Assembly (NCBI GenBank): GCA_945897185.1
Contig: CAMDFC010000004.1
Coordinates: 1 to 64,000 of the forward strand
DNA from: Chitinophaga pinensis
GTDB taxonomy: Bacteria > Bacteroidota > Bacteroidia > Chitinophagales > Chitinophagaceae
DNA length: 64,000 bases
Reading direction: 5' to 3'
In this document: piece by piece, positions 11,101 through 22,062 of the stretch
Layout: each line of letters begins with the position of its first letter
Numbering within the stretch: position 1 is the stretch's first letter
The notes under the pieces: generated by a model
What the model was told of the DNA's origin: nothing
Seen by the model: the letters and a program-made list of their open reading frames with translations, nothing else
Database searches by the model: none
Made by a program: the position numbers and the translations under genes

Positions 11101-12456
11101 CTGGAAAGCCTGAATAGACAAACGGTGCAAGGTTGGGGCACGGTTAAGCATAACAGGATGCCCTTTCAAAATATTTTCAAGGATATCCCAAACAATGGCC
11201 TCCTTGCGGTCAACCAACTTACGGGCAGATTTAACTGTCTTTACAATACCCCTTTCAATTAATTTTCTAATGATAAATGGCTTGAACAATTCAGCAGCCA
11301 TGTCTTTGGGAAGTCCGCACTCATGAAGCTTTAACTCTGGACCAACCACAATTACAGAACGACCAGAATAGTCGACACGCTTACCCAATAGGTTCTGACG
11401 GAAACGACCTTGCTTTCCTTTCAATACATCACTGAGCGACTTCAACGCTCTTCCACCTTCTGCTTTTACAGCATTTGATTTACGGCTGTTGTCGAACAAT
11501 GAATCTATTGCTTCCTGCAACATCCTCTTCTCGTTTCTCAAGATTACTTCAGGAGCCTTGATTTCAAGAAGACGCTTCAGACGATTATTTCTAATGATTA
11601 CCCTGCGGTAAAGGTCATTCAAATCCGATGAAGCAAACCTTCCACCATCCAATGGAACCAATGGTCTCAATTCTGGTGGAATTACAGGAATGTATTGCAT
11701 AACCATCCATTCGGGACGGTTATTGATTCTTGTATTCGCATCACGGAATGATTCAACAATGCTCAAACGCTTAAGTGCATCCGCTTTACGCTGCTGAGAT
11801 GTTTCAGTAGCAGCAGAATTTCTAAGTGAAAAACTCAATGAATCTAAATCAACCCTGAGCAATAGTTCATATACAGCTTCAGCACCCATTTTGGCAATGA
11901 ACTTGTTCGGATCTTCGTCTGGCAGGTACTGATTTTCTTTTGGAAGGGTATCTAGTAAATCAAGGTACTCTTCTTCAGTGAGCAAATCACCTTGCTTTTT
12001 CCCTTTCTCTTCAACCACACCCGACTGAATAACTACAAAGCGTTCATAATAAATGATGCTTTCTAGTTTTTTAGAACTGATGCCCAACAAATAACCAATC
12101 TTGTTAGGCAAACTTTTAAAATACCAAATATGAACCACTGGCACCACCAATTTGATGTGGCCCATTCTTTCTCTTCTTACCTTCTTCTCGGTAACCTCTA
12201 CTCCACATCTATCACATACGATACCCTTGTAACGTATTCTTTTGTACTTTCCACAAGCACATTCGTAATCTTTAACCGGACCGAAAATCTTTTCACAGAA
12301 CAATCCATCCCTTTCAGGTTTGTAGGTTCTGTAGTTGATGGTCTCGGGTTTCAGCACCTCGCCATAGGATCTATCAAGGATAGAATCTGGAGAGGCAAGG
12401 CTGATAGTGATCTTTGAAAAAGCTGTTCTCGGACGATTGTCTTTTTTGATAGCCAT
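8164..12456 (-). CDS. rpoC: DNA-directed RNA polymerase subunit beta'
   Basis: 1430 aa; [16 protein letters not shown] active-site motif; zinc-finger cysteines [24 protein letters not shown]. Confidence 0.99.
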   Translation of the reverse strand: MAIKKDNRPRTAFSKITISLASPDSILDRSYGEVLKPETINYRTYKPERDGLFCEKIFGPVKDYECACGKYKRIRYKGIVCDRCGVEVTEKKVRRERMGHIKLVVPVVHIWYFKSLPNKIGYLLGISSKKLESIIYYERFVVIQSGVVEEKGKKQGDLLTEEEYLDLLDTLPKENQYLPDEDPNKFIAKMGAEAVYELLLRVDLDSLSFSLRNSAATETSQQRKADALKRLSIVESFRDANTRINNRPEWMVMQYIPVIPPELRPLVPLDGGRFASSDLNDLYRRVIIRNNRLKRLLEIKAPEVILRNEKRMLQEAIDSLFDNSRKSNAVKAEGGRALKSLSDVLKGKQGRFRQNLLGKRVDYSGRSVIVVGPELKLHECGLPKDMAAELFKPFIIRKLIERGIVKTVKSARKLVDRKEAIVWDILENILKGHPVMLNRAPTLHRLSIQAFQPKLVEGKAIQLHPLVCSSFNADFDGDQMAVHVPLSHAAVLEAQLLMLASHNILNPQNGTPITLPSQDMVLGLYYMTKGKRNIGNDVVKGEGMRFYSADEVIIAYNEGKVDLHAFIKVKVKMRNDDGVLESKLLETTVGRVLFNQAVPAKVGFVNALLTKKSLREIIGQIIKITNIPTTAKFLDAIKELGFRMAFRGGLSFNIQDLELPVLKEEMIDNASGEVKEVWENYNMGLITNNERYNQIIDIWSRVDTKITEALIQAMAADKQGFNSVFMMLDSGARGSKQQVKQLAGLRGLMAKPRKSGSSGSEIIENPILSNFKDGLSVLDYFISTHGARKGLADTALKTADAGYLTRRLVDVAQDVIISEEDCGTLRGIATSALKDNEDIVEPLYDRILGRTSLHNVYDLISDQLIVGAGEHIDEDIARKIEDSGIEFIEIRSVLTCESKRGCCVKCYGLNLASGNIAQRGDAVGIIAAQSIGEPGTQLTLRTFHVGGVAGSASVESQLVAKFEGVVQFDGLRTVKAKNNDGKDVQVVIGRTAEMRIMDLKNDRVMITNNVPYGSTLSVAEGTKVAKGDTICTWDPFNNVVVAEIAGQIGFENVIDGVTYREEADEQTGHREKVVIESKDKTRIPSLMIKGKEEKSYNLPVGSHIIIEEGDAVTAGQVLVKIPRILGKLRDITGGLPRVTELFEARNPGNPAVVSEIDGVVSFGAIKRGNREITVEAKDGIIKKYLVTLTRQILVQDGDFVKAGTPMSDGQIAPGDILSIKGPFAVQEYVVNEIQEVYRLQGVRINDKHIEVIVRQMMRKVEIVDPGDTKFLEGDLEDRFDFNIENDWIYDKKVVVDAGDSEVLKAGQIASLREIREENSILRRNDRKIVEFRDAHAATSCPVLLGITKASLGTQSWISAASFQETTKVLSSAAIQGKADDMLGLKENVITGHHIPAGTGLRDYENLIVGSKEEYELLQTTREVMSFDEEE

Positions 12457-12664
12457 AATAAGTTATCGGTTTTTACAATTTTCTACCGCCGTAATTGCCT
12501 AATTGTCTGACTGTTGAAGTCAAATACACATTATTGAAAATCAATAACTTATGTAAAAACAAATTTGGGGAAATACGAGCATGCCTAAATTTAAGGATGG
12601 CGAAGGTAGGAAAAATGCCTGAATTTACAATAAAATTCTTGGGTTGGTGAGCAGTAAATTTAGA

Positions 12665-14218
12665 TCAAGATAAATGACGCATTCGCTCTTCATAATGCTT
12701 CGCAATTACTTCCTGGACAGGCACTGCTTTGATCTTGCTTTCCAACCAGGAGAGTACATCGAGGTACATAAAAGATCTACTCTCTGTTGCGCTTCCTTCC
12801 AACTTTTTTAATTTTTCATATAGCGCCGTGAAAGCAAGGTTAAGCTCCTTTTTATTCATTGAAAATGAGCTTCTTATGAAAGAAAATATTTCATTTTCTA
12901 CTGTACTTAAGTTTTTTAGTTTGGCCATAAAACGGTAAACGGACCTCACCTGACTTTCCAAAATCATATCATTGCCTAATTCATAATGAGATATGAGGTG
13001 GAGCAGCCTAGCATAGCATTGAATGTCTGCTCTCAAATCTGCCTTCCAATGAATTATTTTATTCAGGTAATTGGTGGCTTGGTCGAAGTTACTACAGCCA
13101 AAATATAGGCAGGCAATTTTGTAATAAAAAACAAGTGTTCTGTGCTTATCCAACTGTAATTCAAATTCGGATAAATTGTGTTCAATTTCAGGCACTAAGT
13201 TTAATCCCTTGGAAAAACTTCCTTGCAAGAAGTGTTGGTTTATTTTAGCAAGATACAAGTAGACAAATCCTTGTACCCTGATGTTGATGTTGGCCTTACC
13301 CTCTTTTGAATGGTAAAACACTTCAAACCGCTCAATCTCTTGAGCAAACTTTTTATCATTTCGCAGCATAAAATGCGCATTGAGCAAATTGTGCATTCCT
13401 TTGATAAAATGCTGAGGCTCTATTTTTACCATTTGAGGTTCTTTATCAAATAAATCTACCCAACGCTGACAATTTTTATAATACGAAAGAAAATCTTGAA
13501 GGATAAATCCTATCCAAGCCTGACTTTGGTAGAGATATAAGCGTTCATAAAACCCATTAAATTCATGAGCCCCTGGGGGAAAATTGGCATGAAAAAAAGA
13601 CTTCACCGCTTCTATGTCAGCTTCATCCCGAACATGTCCATTTTTTATATACCATCCATAAAGTTGAAGGGCCAGGTTACTCAACTTCCCTACGATGGTC
13701 AACCTCGTATTTAATTCTTCAACTTCATTGGCCAATTCTTCTGCACGGTGTTCGAAGCTTCTAGTTATGTGCAAGGTTTCAATTTTCTTTTCAAAGAAAA
13801 GTGCCTGTACCCAAAACGTGATTTGATTGTAGGTTTTTGCCTGTTCTTTAGTTTTGTGTAGCAACTTCAAACTCTGGTGGTAGAGTCCTTTGTCGTATAA
13901 AATTCTTGCATGTTCTAATTGTTCGTGTAAATGAATTTCGACTGCCTGATCATTTTTGAGCATACGAAGACTACCTAAAATTTGCTTATACAAGTGTGCC
14001 TTCAAATTTGAAAGTTGTTGCTTTTGGATAGATGGATTCTTTCTTAACAATGTCTCTTCATCGTAGGAGTCCATTTTCTCTAAAGCTGCAAATAGCTGTG
14101 TAATTTTAAGGTCTTCAGAAGCTGCATTTCTGCTCACATACAACTTAAAGCTGCGCTTCTCCCCCTTTTCGAGGGTTTTAATCAACTGAAACAATTCATC
14201 TGCAGACCTGTTGGGCAT
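12665..14218 (-). CDS. Hypothetical helical-repeat (TPR-like) protein
   Basis: 517-aa ORF, predominantly helical charged sequence with no recognised catalytic motif. Confidence 0.7.
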   Translation of the reverse strand: MPNRSADELFQLIKTLEKGEKRSFKLYVSRNAASEDLKITQLFAALEKMDSYDEETLLRKNPSIQKQQLSNLKAHLYKQILGSLRMLKNDQAVEIHLHEQLEHARILYDKGLYHQSLKLLHKTKEQAKTYNQITFWVQALFFEKKIETLHITRSFEHRAEELANEVEELNTRLTIVGKLSNLALQLYGWYIKNGHVRDEADIEAVKSFFHANFPPGAHEFNGFYERLYLYQSQAWIGFILQDFLSYYKNCQRWVDLFDKEPQMVKIEPQHFIKGMHNLLNAHFMLRNDKKFAQEIERFEVFYHSKEGKANINIRVQGFVYLYLAKINQHFLQGSFSKGLNLVPEIEHNLSEFELQLDKHRTLVFYYKIACLYFGCSNFDQATNYLNKIIHWKADLRADIQCYARLLHLISHYELGNDMILESQVRSVYRFMAKLKNLSTVENEIFSFIRSSFSMNKKELNLAFTALYEKLKKLEGSATESRSFMYLDVLSWLESKIKAVPVQEVIAKHYEERMRHLS

Positions 14219-14342
14219 CGTATTATTCTTTCATTGAAAACCGCTATGGCATTGAATTTCATTTGTTTTTTGAGCGGTTACAAAGCGTAAATTACAAACC
14301 ATTTTGGGTAAAACCGAAAATATGAATGAACTAAATTGTTAT

Positions 14343-15509
14343 ATGTCTGAAAACAGAATTTACATTTTTGATACCACATTAAGAGATGGAGAACAGGTTC
14401 CGGGCTGTAAATTAAACACAAAAGAAAAGGTAGAATTGGCCCTAGCACTGGAAGAATTAGGTGTAGATATCATCGAAGCGGGTTTTCCTGTTTCTAGTCC
14501 AGGTGATTTTGAATCTGTTGTAGCCATTTCAAAAATAATCAAAAACGCAACGGTATGCGGACTTACCCGTGCAGTAGAAAAAGATATAGAAGTAGCAGGC
14601 GCTGCCTTGAAACATGCAAAAAGAGGTAGAATTCACACCGGAATTGGCACTTCTGATTCACACATCAAAAGCAAATTCAATAGCAATAGAGAGGATATCC
14701 TCAAACGAGCCGTCCAGGCAGTAAAATGGGCAAGAAAATATACTGATGATGTTGAATTTTACGCAGAAGATGCAGGCAGGACAGACAATGAATATTTAGC
14801 AAGGGTAATAGAGGCTGTAATTGCAGCTGGAGCAACCACGGTAAATATACCAGACACTACCGGCTATTGCCTTCCTACGCAATACGGAGATAAGATTGCT
14901 TATTTAATGAACCATGTTCAAAATATTGATCGTGCAATTGTCTCTTGCCACTGCCACAATGATTTGGGATTGGCAACAGCAAATTCAATATATGGCGCCA
15001 TTAATGGGGCAAGACAAATTGAGTGCACCATCAACGGGCTAGGAGAACGTGCGGGAAACACCTCACTTGAGGAAGTAGTGATGGTACTGAAACAACATAG
15101 TCACCTTGGTCTATTCACAAATATTGATGCAACCAAGTTGAATCCTATAAGTCATCTTGTATCAGACACCATGCGCATGCCCGTACAACCTAACAAAGCG
15201 ATTGTTGGCGCGAATGCATTTTCACATTCCTCAGGCATTCATCAAGATGGTTTTTTAAAAAACTCCGAGACTTACGAAATTATTCGTCCGGAAGAAGTAG
15301 GTGCTGCAACATCCAAAATTGTACTTACTGCAAGAAGTGGAAGATCTGCATTAGCATTTAGATTTAAAAATCTCGGGTTTGAACTCGATAAAAATGACAT
15401 TGATTCACTTTACCAACAATTCTTAAAATTGGCAGATGTATTAAAAGAAGTTGAAGACGAAAATTTAATACTGCTTGCTACTGAATTTCTGAAACAAAAA
15501 GCAGCCTAA
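14343..15509 (+). CDS. leuA: 2-isopropylmalate synthase (short form lacking the C-terminal allosteric domain)
   Basis: [65 protein letters not shown] 14343 preferred over TTG 14304. Confidence 0.93.
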   Translation: MSENRIYIFDTTLRDGEQVPGCKLNTKEKVELALALEELGVDIIEAGFPVSSPGDFESVVAISKIIKNATVCGLTRAVEKDIEVAGAALKHAKRGRIHTGIGTSDSHIKSKFNSNREDILKRAVQAVKWARKYTDDVEFYAEDAGRTDNEYLARVIEAVIAAGATTVNIPDTTGYCLPTQYGDKIAYLMNHVQNIDRAIVSCHCHNDLGLATANSIYGAINGARQIECTINGLGERAGNTSLEEVVMVLKQHSHLGLFTNIDATKLNPISHLVSDTMRMPVQPNKAIVGANAFSHSSGIHQDGFLKNSETYEIIRPEEVGAATSKIVLTARSGRSALAFRFKNLGFELDKNDIDSLYQQFLKLADVLKEVEDENLILLATEFLKQKAA

Positions 15510-15613
15510 TGATTGTCAATTTATATACAGCTGCTTTGCCTATAGATGGAATTGAAGCAGAACCTACATTCTTGAACCAATACAAGTTTCCTGTGCTAAA
15601 ATCCAAAATTTAA
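15509..15613 (+). CDS. Possible 34-aa small ORF between leuA and ilvD ([34 protein letters not shown])
   Basis: ATG overlaps the leuA stop codon by 1 nt (TAATG); below the ORF-track cutoff. Confidence 0.3.
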   Translation: MIVNLYTAALPIDGIEAEPTFLNQYKFPVLKSKI

Positions 15614-15631
15614 AAATACAAAATACCCAAA

Positions 15632-17308
15632 ATGGAATTAAATAAATACAGCAAAACGATTACACAAGATGATACACAACCAGCAGCACAGGCCATGTTT
15701 TATGGCATTGGCTTAACGGACGAAGATATGGCAAAAGCACAGGTTGGTGTTGCAAGCATGGGATGGGATGGAAACACCTGCAACATGCACTTAAATGAAT
15801 TGGCTGCTATCATCAAAAAAAGCATCTGGGAGCAAAATTTAGTGGGTTTAATATTTAATACAATAGGCGTAAGCGATGGCATGTCTAATGGAACAGATGG
15901 CATGCGCTATTCGTTGGTGAGTAGAGACATCATTGCAGACTCAATTGAAGCTGTATGTGGTGCGCAATATTATGATGGACTAATTACGGTGCCGGGTTGC
16001 GACAAAAACATGCCGGGATCAATCATGGCAATGGGTAGACTCAATAGGCCTTCAATTATGGTTTATGGAGGTACGATTGCACCTGGTCGTTATAAGGGCG
16101 AGGACCTGAACATTGTTTCTGCTTTTGAGGCATTGGGACAAAAAATTGCAGGTACCTTAAACGAGGCGGATTTCAAAGGAATCGTAAAACATTCTTGTCC
16201 TGGTGCAGGCGCTTGCGGTGGAATGTTTACGGCCAATACCATGGCGTCAGCCATTGAAGCATTAGGGATGAGCCTCCCCTTCTCTTCTTCAAATCCTGCG
16301 CTGAGTGAAGACAAGAAAAAAGAATGCATTGATGCTGGTGTTGCAATTAAATTACTGTTGGAAAAAGACATCAAGCCTTCAGACATAATGACCAAAGAAG
16401 CATTTGAAAATGCGGTTACAATAATTATGGCACTAGGAGGTTCTACCAATGCTGTGCTTCACATGATTGCGATGGCACATAGTGTGGGACTCACTTTAAC
16501 CCAAGATGATATTCAATTCATAAGTAATAAAGTTCCTGTAATAGCAGATTTTAAACCTTCCGGCAAATACCTGATGGAAGACTTACACAATATTGGCGGA
16601 GTTCCATTGGTGATGAAATATTTATTACAAAAAGGATTTATTCACGGGCATTGCCTTACTGTTACAGGCAAGACTGTTGAAGAAAACCTTTCATCGGTAA
16701 AAGAAATTGAATTTGAAAAACAGCAAATCATTAAACCAATTGAAAATCCAATAAAAGCAACGGGACATCTGCAGATAATGTATGGCAATATTGCACAGGG
16801 AGGAAGTGTTGCAAAAATCAGTGGAAAAGAAGGTCTAAGATTCGTAGGTCCGGCTAGAGTATTCAATGGAGAAAAAGAATTAATGAACAGCATAAGCAGT
16901 GGTCTCGTTCAAAAAGGAGATGTAGTTGTAATCCGCTCAGTAGGTCCGAGAGGAGCTCCCGGCATGCCAGAAATGCTAAAACCCACATCGGCAATAATAG
17001 GAGCTGGACTGGGAAAAGATGTTGCACTAATTACAGATGGCAGATTCAGTGGCGGAACACATGGATTCGTAGTTGGTCATATTACACCAGAAGCTTTTGA
17101 CGGAGGCAACTTGGCCATTATTGAGGATGGAGATACAATAGAAATTGATGCTGTAAAAAACACAATTAATGTACTCCTAGAAGAATCAATTATTAATCAA
17201 AGAAGGTCTAACTGGAAGCAGCCTCCTTTGTCTGTCTCAAAAGGAATTTTATACAAATATGCGAAGTACGTTACAACTGCAGCTGAGGGTTGTATCACTG
17301 ATAAATAA
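15632..17308 (+). CDS. ilvD: Dihydroxy-acid dehydratase
   Basis: [59 protein letters not shown]. Confidence 0.97.
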   Translation: MELNKYSKTITQDDTQPAAQAMFYGIGLTDEDMAKAQVGVASMGWDGNTCNMHLNELAAIIKKSIWEQNLVGLIFNTIGVSDGMSNGTDGMRYSLVSRDIIADSIEAVCGAQYYDGLITVPGCDKNMPGSIMAMGRLNRPSIMVYGGTIAPGRYKGEDLNIVSAFEALGQKIAGTLNEADFKGIVKHSCPGAGACGGMFTANTMASAIEALGMSLPFSSSNPALSEDKKKECIDAGVAIKLLLEKDIKPSDIMTKEAFENAVTIIMALGGSTNAVLHMIAMAHSVGLTLTQDDIQFISNKVPVIADFKPSGKYLMEDLHNIGGVPLVMKYLLQKGFIHGHCLTVTGKTVEENLSSVKEIEFEKQQIIKPIENPIKATGHLQIMYGNIAQGGSVAKISGKEGLRFVGPARVFNGEKELMNSISSGLVQKGDVVVIRSVGPRGAPGMPEMLKPTSAIIGAGLGKDVALITDGRFSGGTHGFVVGHITPEAFDGGNLAIIEDGDTIEIDAVKNTINVLLEESIINQRRSNWKQPPLSVSKGILYKYAKYVTTAAEGCITDK

Positions 17309-17314
17309 ATAACC

Positions 17315-19051
17315 ATGCAAACAGAAAACGCAATCATGCCAGAACTTGATTTGAAATCACCTATAGAAATCACCGGAAGTGAAGCCGTAATGAAAGCACT
17401 TGTTGCAGAAGATGTTGAAATAATTTTTGGATATCCAGGAGGTGCAATCATGCCAATTTATGATGCACTATACAACTATAGAGATCAGTTAGAACACATT
17501 CTCGTAAGACACGAGCAAGGAGGAGTACATGCAGCACAAGGATATGCCAGAACATCTGGGAAAATAGGCACTGTTTTCGCAACTAGCGGACCAGGTGCTA
17601 CAAACCTTGTAACAGGTTTGGCAGATGCATTAATTGATTCAACACCCTTGGTATGTATAACTGGACAAGTGTTTGCACACTTGCTTGGCACAGATGCATT
17701 CCAAGAAATTGATGTGATTAATATCACAACACCCGTTACCAAATGGAATTATCAAATTACCGATGCACATGAAATTCCTGCAATTTTGGCAAAGGCATAT
17801 TACATTGCTGGTAGCGGAAGACCTGGTCCGGTCTTGATTGACATTACCAAAAATGCACAAGTTCAAAAATTTGATTTTACGGGTTATAACAGATGTAATC
17901 ACATTAGAAGTTATAGACCAAAACCAATTGTAAGAAAGGAATATGTTGTATCAGCTGCTGATATGATAAATAATGCTGTGAGACCACTCGTAATCTTTGG
18001 ACAGGGTGTTATTTTAGGAAGAGCAGAAAAAGAATTCACCTCATTCATTGAAAAAGCCGGATTACCAGCTGCATGGACCATCTTGGGATTGAGTGCCTTA
18101 CCAACAGAACACCCATTAAATGTGGGCATGTTGGGCATGCATGGAAACTACGGACCAAATGTATTAACCAATGAATGTGACGTTCTGATTGCAGTGGGTA
18201 TGCGATTTGATGACCGAGTGACTGGCAGGTTAGACAGGTATGCAAAACAAGCAAAAGTGATTCACTTGGATATAGACCCCGCGGAAATTGACAAAAATGT
18301 AAAAGCAGATATTCCCGTTTGGGGAGACTGTAAAGAAACCTTACCGTTAATTACAGAACTTTTAAAAAAGAATAGCCACACCAGCTGGGTAAACAAGTTC
18401 AACGAATGCATGGACAAAGAGATAGAAGTGGTTATTCAAGATGAGTTGAATCCATCAACTCCAATCCTAACCATGGGGGAAGTTATAAAGGAATTGAATC
18501 TACTCACCAATGGTGAGGCAGTGATTGTAACAGATGTAGGACAACACCAAATGGTTGCTTGCAGATACGCAAAGTTTAATAAAAGCAACAGCAGTATAAC
18601 ATCAGGTGGACTGGGTACTATGGGGTTTGCTTTACCAGCTGCCATTGGAGCTAAATATGGCGCAAAAGACAGAACGGTTATTGCAGTGATTGGAGACGGA
18701 GGCGTACAGATGACGATTCAAGAATTAGGCACAATCATGCAAAATAACATCAATGTTAAAATCATGATTTTGAATAACCAGTTTTTAGGCATGGTTAGAC
18801 AATGGCAAGAACTTTTTCTTGAAAGACGTTACTCTTTTGTGGATATAGAAAGTCCAGATTACGTAACCGTAGCCAAAGGTTACAGAATAGAAGGTAACAG
18901 TGTTACAGAAAGATCAGCTTTAAGAGAGGCAATAAAAAAAATGCTAGATCATGATGGCGCCTATCTTTTAGAAGTAATGGTTGGAAAAGAAAATAATGTC
19001 TTCCCAATGGTTCCACAAGGTTCCGGTGTTGGGGAAATTAGATTAAAATAA
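17315..19051 (+). CDS. ilvB: Acetolactate synthase large subunit
   Basis: ThDP enzyme: IFGYPGGAIMPIYDALY; RHEQGGVHAAQGYAR; TSGPGATNLVTG; NNQFLGMVRQWQELF. Confidence 0.97.
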   Translation: MQTENAIMPELDLKSPIEITGSEAVMKALVAEDVEIIFGYPGGAIMPIYDALYNYRDQLEHILVRHEQGGVHAAQGYARTSGKIGTVFATSGPGATNLVTGLADALIDSTPLVCITGQVFAHLLGTDAFQEIDVINITTPVTKWNYQITDAHEIPAILAKAYYIAGSGRPGPVLIDITKNAQVQKFDFTGYNRCNHIRSYRPKPIVRKEYVVSAADMINNAVRPLVIFGQGVILGRAEKEFTSFIEKAGLPAAWTILGLSALPTEHPLNVGMLGMHGNYGPNVLTNECDVLIAVGMRFDDRVTGRLDRYAKQAKVIHLDIDPAEIDKNVKADIPVWGDCKETLPLITELLKKNSHTSWVNKFNECMDKEIEVVIQDELNPSTPILTMGEVIKELNLLTNGEAVIVTDVGQHQMVACRYAKFNKSNSSITSGGLGTMGFALPAAIGAKYGAKDRTVIAVIGDGGVQMTIQELGTIMQNNINVKIMILNNQFLGMVRQWQELFLERRYSFVDIESPDYVTVAKGYRIEGNSVTERSALREAIKKMLDHDGAYLLEVMVGKENNVFPMVPQGSGVGEIRLK

Positions 19052-19056
19052 AAAAT

Positions 19057-19644
19057 ATGAAACAAGAATATACCCTCAACATTTATACTGAAAATCAAGT
19101 TGGTCTCTTGACCAGAATAGCCATCATGTTTTCTAGAAGAAAAATCAATATTGAAAGCCTAAATACATCTCCTTCGGAAATAGAAAGTATACATCGGTTT
19201 AACATTGTAATTAATGAAACCGAAGAAACAGTTAAGAAAATTATTCGCCAAATTGAGAAGCAGGTAGATGTTTTGAAAGCTTATTTTAACACCAATGAAA
19301 ATATTATTTGGCAAGAGCTTGCCCTTTATAAAGTGCCGACAGACATCATTACTGAAAAAGTAGAAGTTGAGCGTTTACTTAGAACTTATGGTGCGCGGGT
19401 AGTTTCCATTACGAAGGATTTTACCATATTTGAAACAACTGGACAAAGAGAGGAAACACAAAGACTGGTAAAGGTTTTGGAGCCCTACGGACTTATTGAA
19501 TTTGTAAGAAGTGCTCGCGTTGCAATTATTAAAGACAGCAAAGGGTTTCATGAAAAACTGAAGGAGTTTGAAGCTTTAGAACACAAAGAGCCTATAATTA
19601 AAGATCCCATTTCAGAGGAGGAAGCCAATTCTAAAATCGTATAA
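19057..19644 (+). CDS. ilvN: Acetolactate synthase small (regulatory) subunit
   Basis: ACT-domain start YTLNIYTENQVGLLTRIAIMFSRRKINIESL; directly follows ilvB. Confidence 0.94.
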   Translation: MKQEYTLNIYTENQVGLLTRIAIMFSRRKINIESLNTSPSEIESIHRFNIVINETEETVKKIIRQIEKQVDVLKAYFNTNENIIWQELALYKVPTDIITEKVEVERLLRTYGARVVSITKDFTIFETTGQREETQRLVKVLEPYGLIEFVRSARVAIIKDSKGFHEKLKEFEALEHKEPIIKDPISEEEANSKIV

Positions 19645-19681
19645 CAACTAAACATACAATCAAAACAACTAAACAAAGGTT

Positions 19682-20734
19682 ATGGCAAAATTGAATTTTG
19701 GAGGAACGGAAGAAAATGTAGTTACCCGGGAAGAATTTCCACTTTCAAAAGCACAGCAAGTGCTAAAGGATGAAGTAGTAGCTGTAATTGGATATGGTAT
19801 ACAAGGACCTGGACAAGCATTGAATCAAAAAGAAAACGGCATCAATGTAATCGTTGGTCAGCGAAAGAATTCTAAAACATGGTATAAAGCCATTGCAGAT
19901 GGCTTTGTACCCGGTGAAACACTTTTTGAAATAGAAGAGGCGCTACAGAGAGGCACCATTATCTGTTACTTACTCAGTGATGCTGCTCAAATTGCCATGT
20001 GGCCCACTGTAAAAAAACACCTTACGCCAGGTAAGGCCCTTTACTTTTCTCACGGATTTGGAATTACCTATAACCAGCAAACGGGAATTAATCCACCAGC
20101 CGATGTTGACGTATTTCTGGTAGCACCAAAAGGTTCTGGAACTTCATTGAGAAGAATGTTTTTGCAAGGAAGAGGACTAAACTCTAGTTACGCCATATTT
20201 CAGGATGCCACAGGCAGAGCGAAAGAAAGAGTAATTGCCTTAGGAATTGCCATTGGAAGTGGTTATTTGTTTGAAACAAATTTTAGAAAAGAGGTGTTTA
20301 GTGATTTAACTGGAGAGAGAGGTACTTTAATGGGTGCTATCCAAGGTATATTTGCAGCCCAATATCAGGTATTGCGAGAAAGAGGCCATTCGCCTTCAGA
20401 AGCGTTCAATGAAACAGTGGAGGAGTTAACGCAATCCCTGATGCCATTGGTTGCTGAAAACGGTATGGATTGGATGTATGCCAACTGCTCAACAACGGCT
20501 CAAAGAGGTGCGCTAGACTGGTGGAAGAAATTCAAAGACGCTACCCTACCTGTTTTCAATGAGTTGTATGATAGCGTTGCCGCTGGCAATGAGAGTCAGA
20601 GAAGTATTGATAGCAACTCTCAACCAGACTACCGTGAAAAATTGGAGGTAGAGTTAAAAGAACTCAGAGAAAGTGAAATGTGGCAAGCTGGAAAGACTGT
20701 CCGCAGTTTAAGACCCGAGAACCAAAGCAAATAA
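19682..20734 (+). CDS. ilvC: Ketol-acid reductoisomerase
   Basis: VAVIGYGIQGPGQALNQKENG; FSHGFGITY; VAPKGSGTSLRRMF; KEVFSDLTGERGTLMG. Confidence 0.97.
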   Translation: MAKLNFGGTEENVVTREEFPLSKAQQVLKDEVVAVIGYGIQGPGQALNQKENGINVIVGQRKNSKTWYKAIADGFVPGETLFEIEEALQRGTIICYLLSDAAQIAMWPTVKKHLTPGKALYFSHGFGITYNQQTGINPPADVDVFLVAPKGSGTSLRRMFLQGRGLNSSYAIFQDATGRAKERVIALGIAIGSGYLFETNFRKEVFSDLTGERGTLMGAIQGIFAAQYQVLRERGHSPSEAFNETVEELTQSLMPLVAENGMDWMYANCSTTAQRGALDWWKKFKDATLPVFNELYDSVAAGNESQRSIDSNSQPDYREKLEVELKELRESEMWQAGKTVRSLRPENQSK

Positions 20735-20760
20735 AGTAATTCTAACAACTTATACCAACC

Positions 20761-20789
20761 AGAGCAGCAATTATTTACTGCTCTTTTTT
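20761..20789 (+). terminator. Intrinsic terminator after ilvC
   Basis: AGAGCAG (20761-20767) / CTGCTCT (20778-20784) followed by T-tract. Confidence 0.8.
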
Positions 20790-20814
20790 ATACTACTAAA
20801 TAGAACAGCTATAC

Positions 20815-20822
20815 TATATTTG
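20815..20822 (+). promoter_or_regulatory. Candidate Bacteroidota -7 box (TATATTTG) for sucC
   Basis: Exact TAnnTTTG, 17 nt upstream of the sucC ATG. Confidence 0.5.
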
Positions 20823-20838
20823 CGTAAATTTTACTTAG

Positions 20839-22050
20839 ATGAACCTGCACGAATACCAAGCGAAAGAATTGCTAAAAAAATACAATGTTCTTGTACAAGA
20901 AGGTGTTGCATGCAGCACCGTTGAAGAAGCATTGACTGCTTATGAACAAATCAAGGAAAAATCAGGAAGCAGATTTGCGGTTGTAAAAGCCCAGATCCAC
21001 GCAGGTGGTCGCGGTAAAGGAACTGTAAAAGAGACAGGTATTAATGGCGTCAAAGTGGGTAAAAGCACTGAAGATATCAAGGAATTTGCAGAAAAAATCT
21101 TGGGAGGTACTTTGGTAACGATTCAAACAGGAGATGCCGGAAAATTGGTGAGTAAAATTCTTGTAGCACAAGACATGTATTATGATGGCCCAACTGAAAG
21201 AAAAGAATTTTATTTGTCAATTTTATTAGACAGGGCAAAGGGCCAAAATGTTGTAATGTACAGCACAGAAGGCGGCATGAATATCGAAGATGTAGCACAT
21301 AATACGCCTGAGAAAATTCACAGAGAGTTGGTTCACCCATCAGATGGCTTGCTCCCCTTTCAGGCAAGAAAAATTGCTTTTAATCTTGGTTTAAGTGGCG
21401 ACGCTTTTAAAAACATGGTAAAATTTGTTACCCATATTTACAATGCCTATGTTGGACTTGATTGCTCCATGTTAGAAATCAATCCTTTGTTTAAAGCTGC
21501 AGACAATAAAATCATTGCAGTAGATTGTAAAATGAATTTGGACGAAAATGCATTGAGTAGACATCCGGATTTGGCAGCTATGCGCGACCTCTCCGAAGAG
21601 GATCCTACTGAAGTTGAAGCTGGAAAATTCAACCTGAATTTTGTTAAACTAGATGGCAATGTAGGTTGTATGGTTAATGGAGCTGGACTTGCTATGGCCA
21701 CTATGGATATGATCAAATTAAGTGGTGGTGAGCCAGCTAACTTCCTGGATGTAGGTGGAACTGCGAATGCACAGACTGTTGAAGCAGGTTTCAAAATCAT
21801 CATGCAAGACCCAAATGTGAAAGCTATTTTAATCAATATTTTTGGTGGAATTGTACGGTGCGACAGGGTTGCTTCTGGTGTAATTGAAGCATACAAAAAT
21901 TTAGGCAACATCAACATTCCGATTATCGTCCGCTTGCAAGGAACAAACGCAGTGGAGGCTAAAAAATTAATTGATGAGAGTGGTTTAAAAGTTCAAAGTG
22001 CAATACTTTTAAGCGAGGCTGCAGATTTGGTAAAAAAAGCCGTAGCTTAA
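20839..22050 (+). CDS. sucC: ADP-forming succinyl-CoA ligase subunit beta
   Basis: MNLHEYQAKELLKKYNVLV; KAQIHAGGRGKGTVK; NIFGGIVRCDRVASGV. Confidence 0.97.
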   Translation: MNLHEYQAKELLKKYNVLVQEGVACSTVEEALTAYEQIKEKSGSRFAVVKAQIHAGGRGKGTVKETGINGVKVGKSTEDIKEFAEKILGGTLVTIQTGDAGKLVSKILVAQDMYYDGPTERKEFYLSILLDRAKGQNVVMYSTEGGMNIEDVAHNTPEKIHRELVHPSDGLLPFQARKIAFNLGLSGDAFKNMVKFVTHIYNAYVGLDCSMLEINPLFKAADNKIIAVDCKMNLDENALSRHPDLAAMRDLSEEDPTEVEAGKFNLNFVKLDGNVGCMVNGAGLAMATMDMIKLSGGEPANFLDVGGTANAQTVEAGFKIIMQDPNVKAILINIFGGIVRCDRVASGVIEAYKNLGNINIPIIVRLQGTNAVEAKKLIDESGLKVQSAILLSEAADLVKKAVA

Positions 22051-22062
22051 AAAGAAAAAAAA

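Noticed and set aside
8315-12417. Plus-strand ORFs inside rpoC
   Set aside because: Shadow ORFs opposite a highly conserved essential gene, with no recognisable domains.
12458-12552. ATAAGTTAT/ATAACTTAT inverted repeat upstream of rpoC
   Set aside because: Short AT-rich arms 77 nt apart; plausible by chance and no promoter box recognised.
14238-14290. Possible leader peptide [14 protein letters not shown] with AACCGCT/AGCGGTT repeat upstream of leuA, considered as a branched-chain amino acid attenuator
   Set aside because: No run of Leu/Ile/Val codons and no terminator hairpin with U-tract before leuA; unlike the trpE leader it lacks competing structures.
14343-15509. leuA as a truncated pseudogene because it lacks the C-terminal regulatory domain
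   Set aside because: Short LeuA proteins of about 390 aa are typical in Bacteroidota; the catalytic motifs are intact.
21077-21917. Antisense ORFs within sucC
   Set aside because: They overlap a full-length recognisable sucC, and their composition is that of antisense translation.
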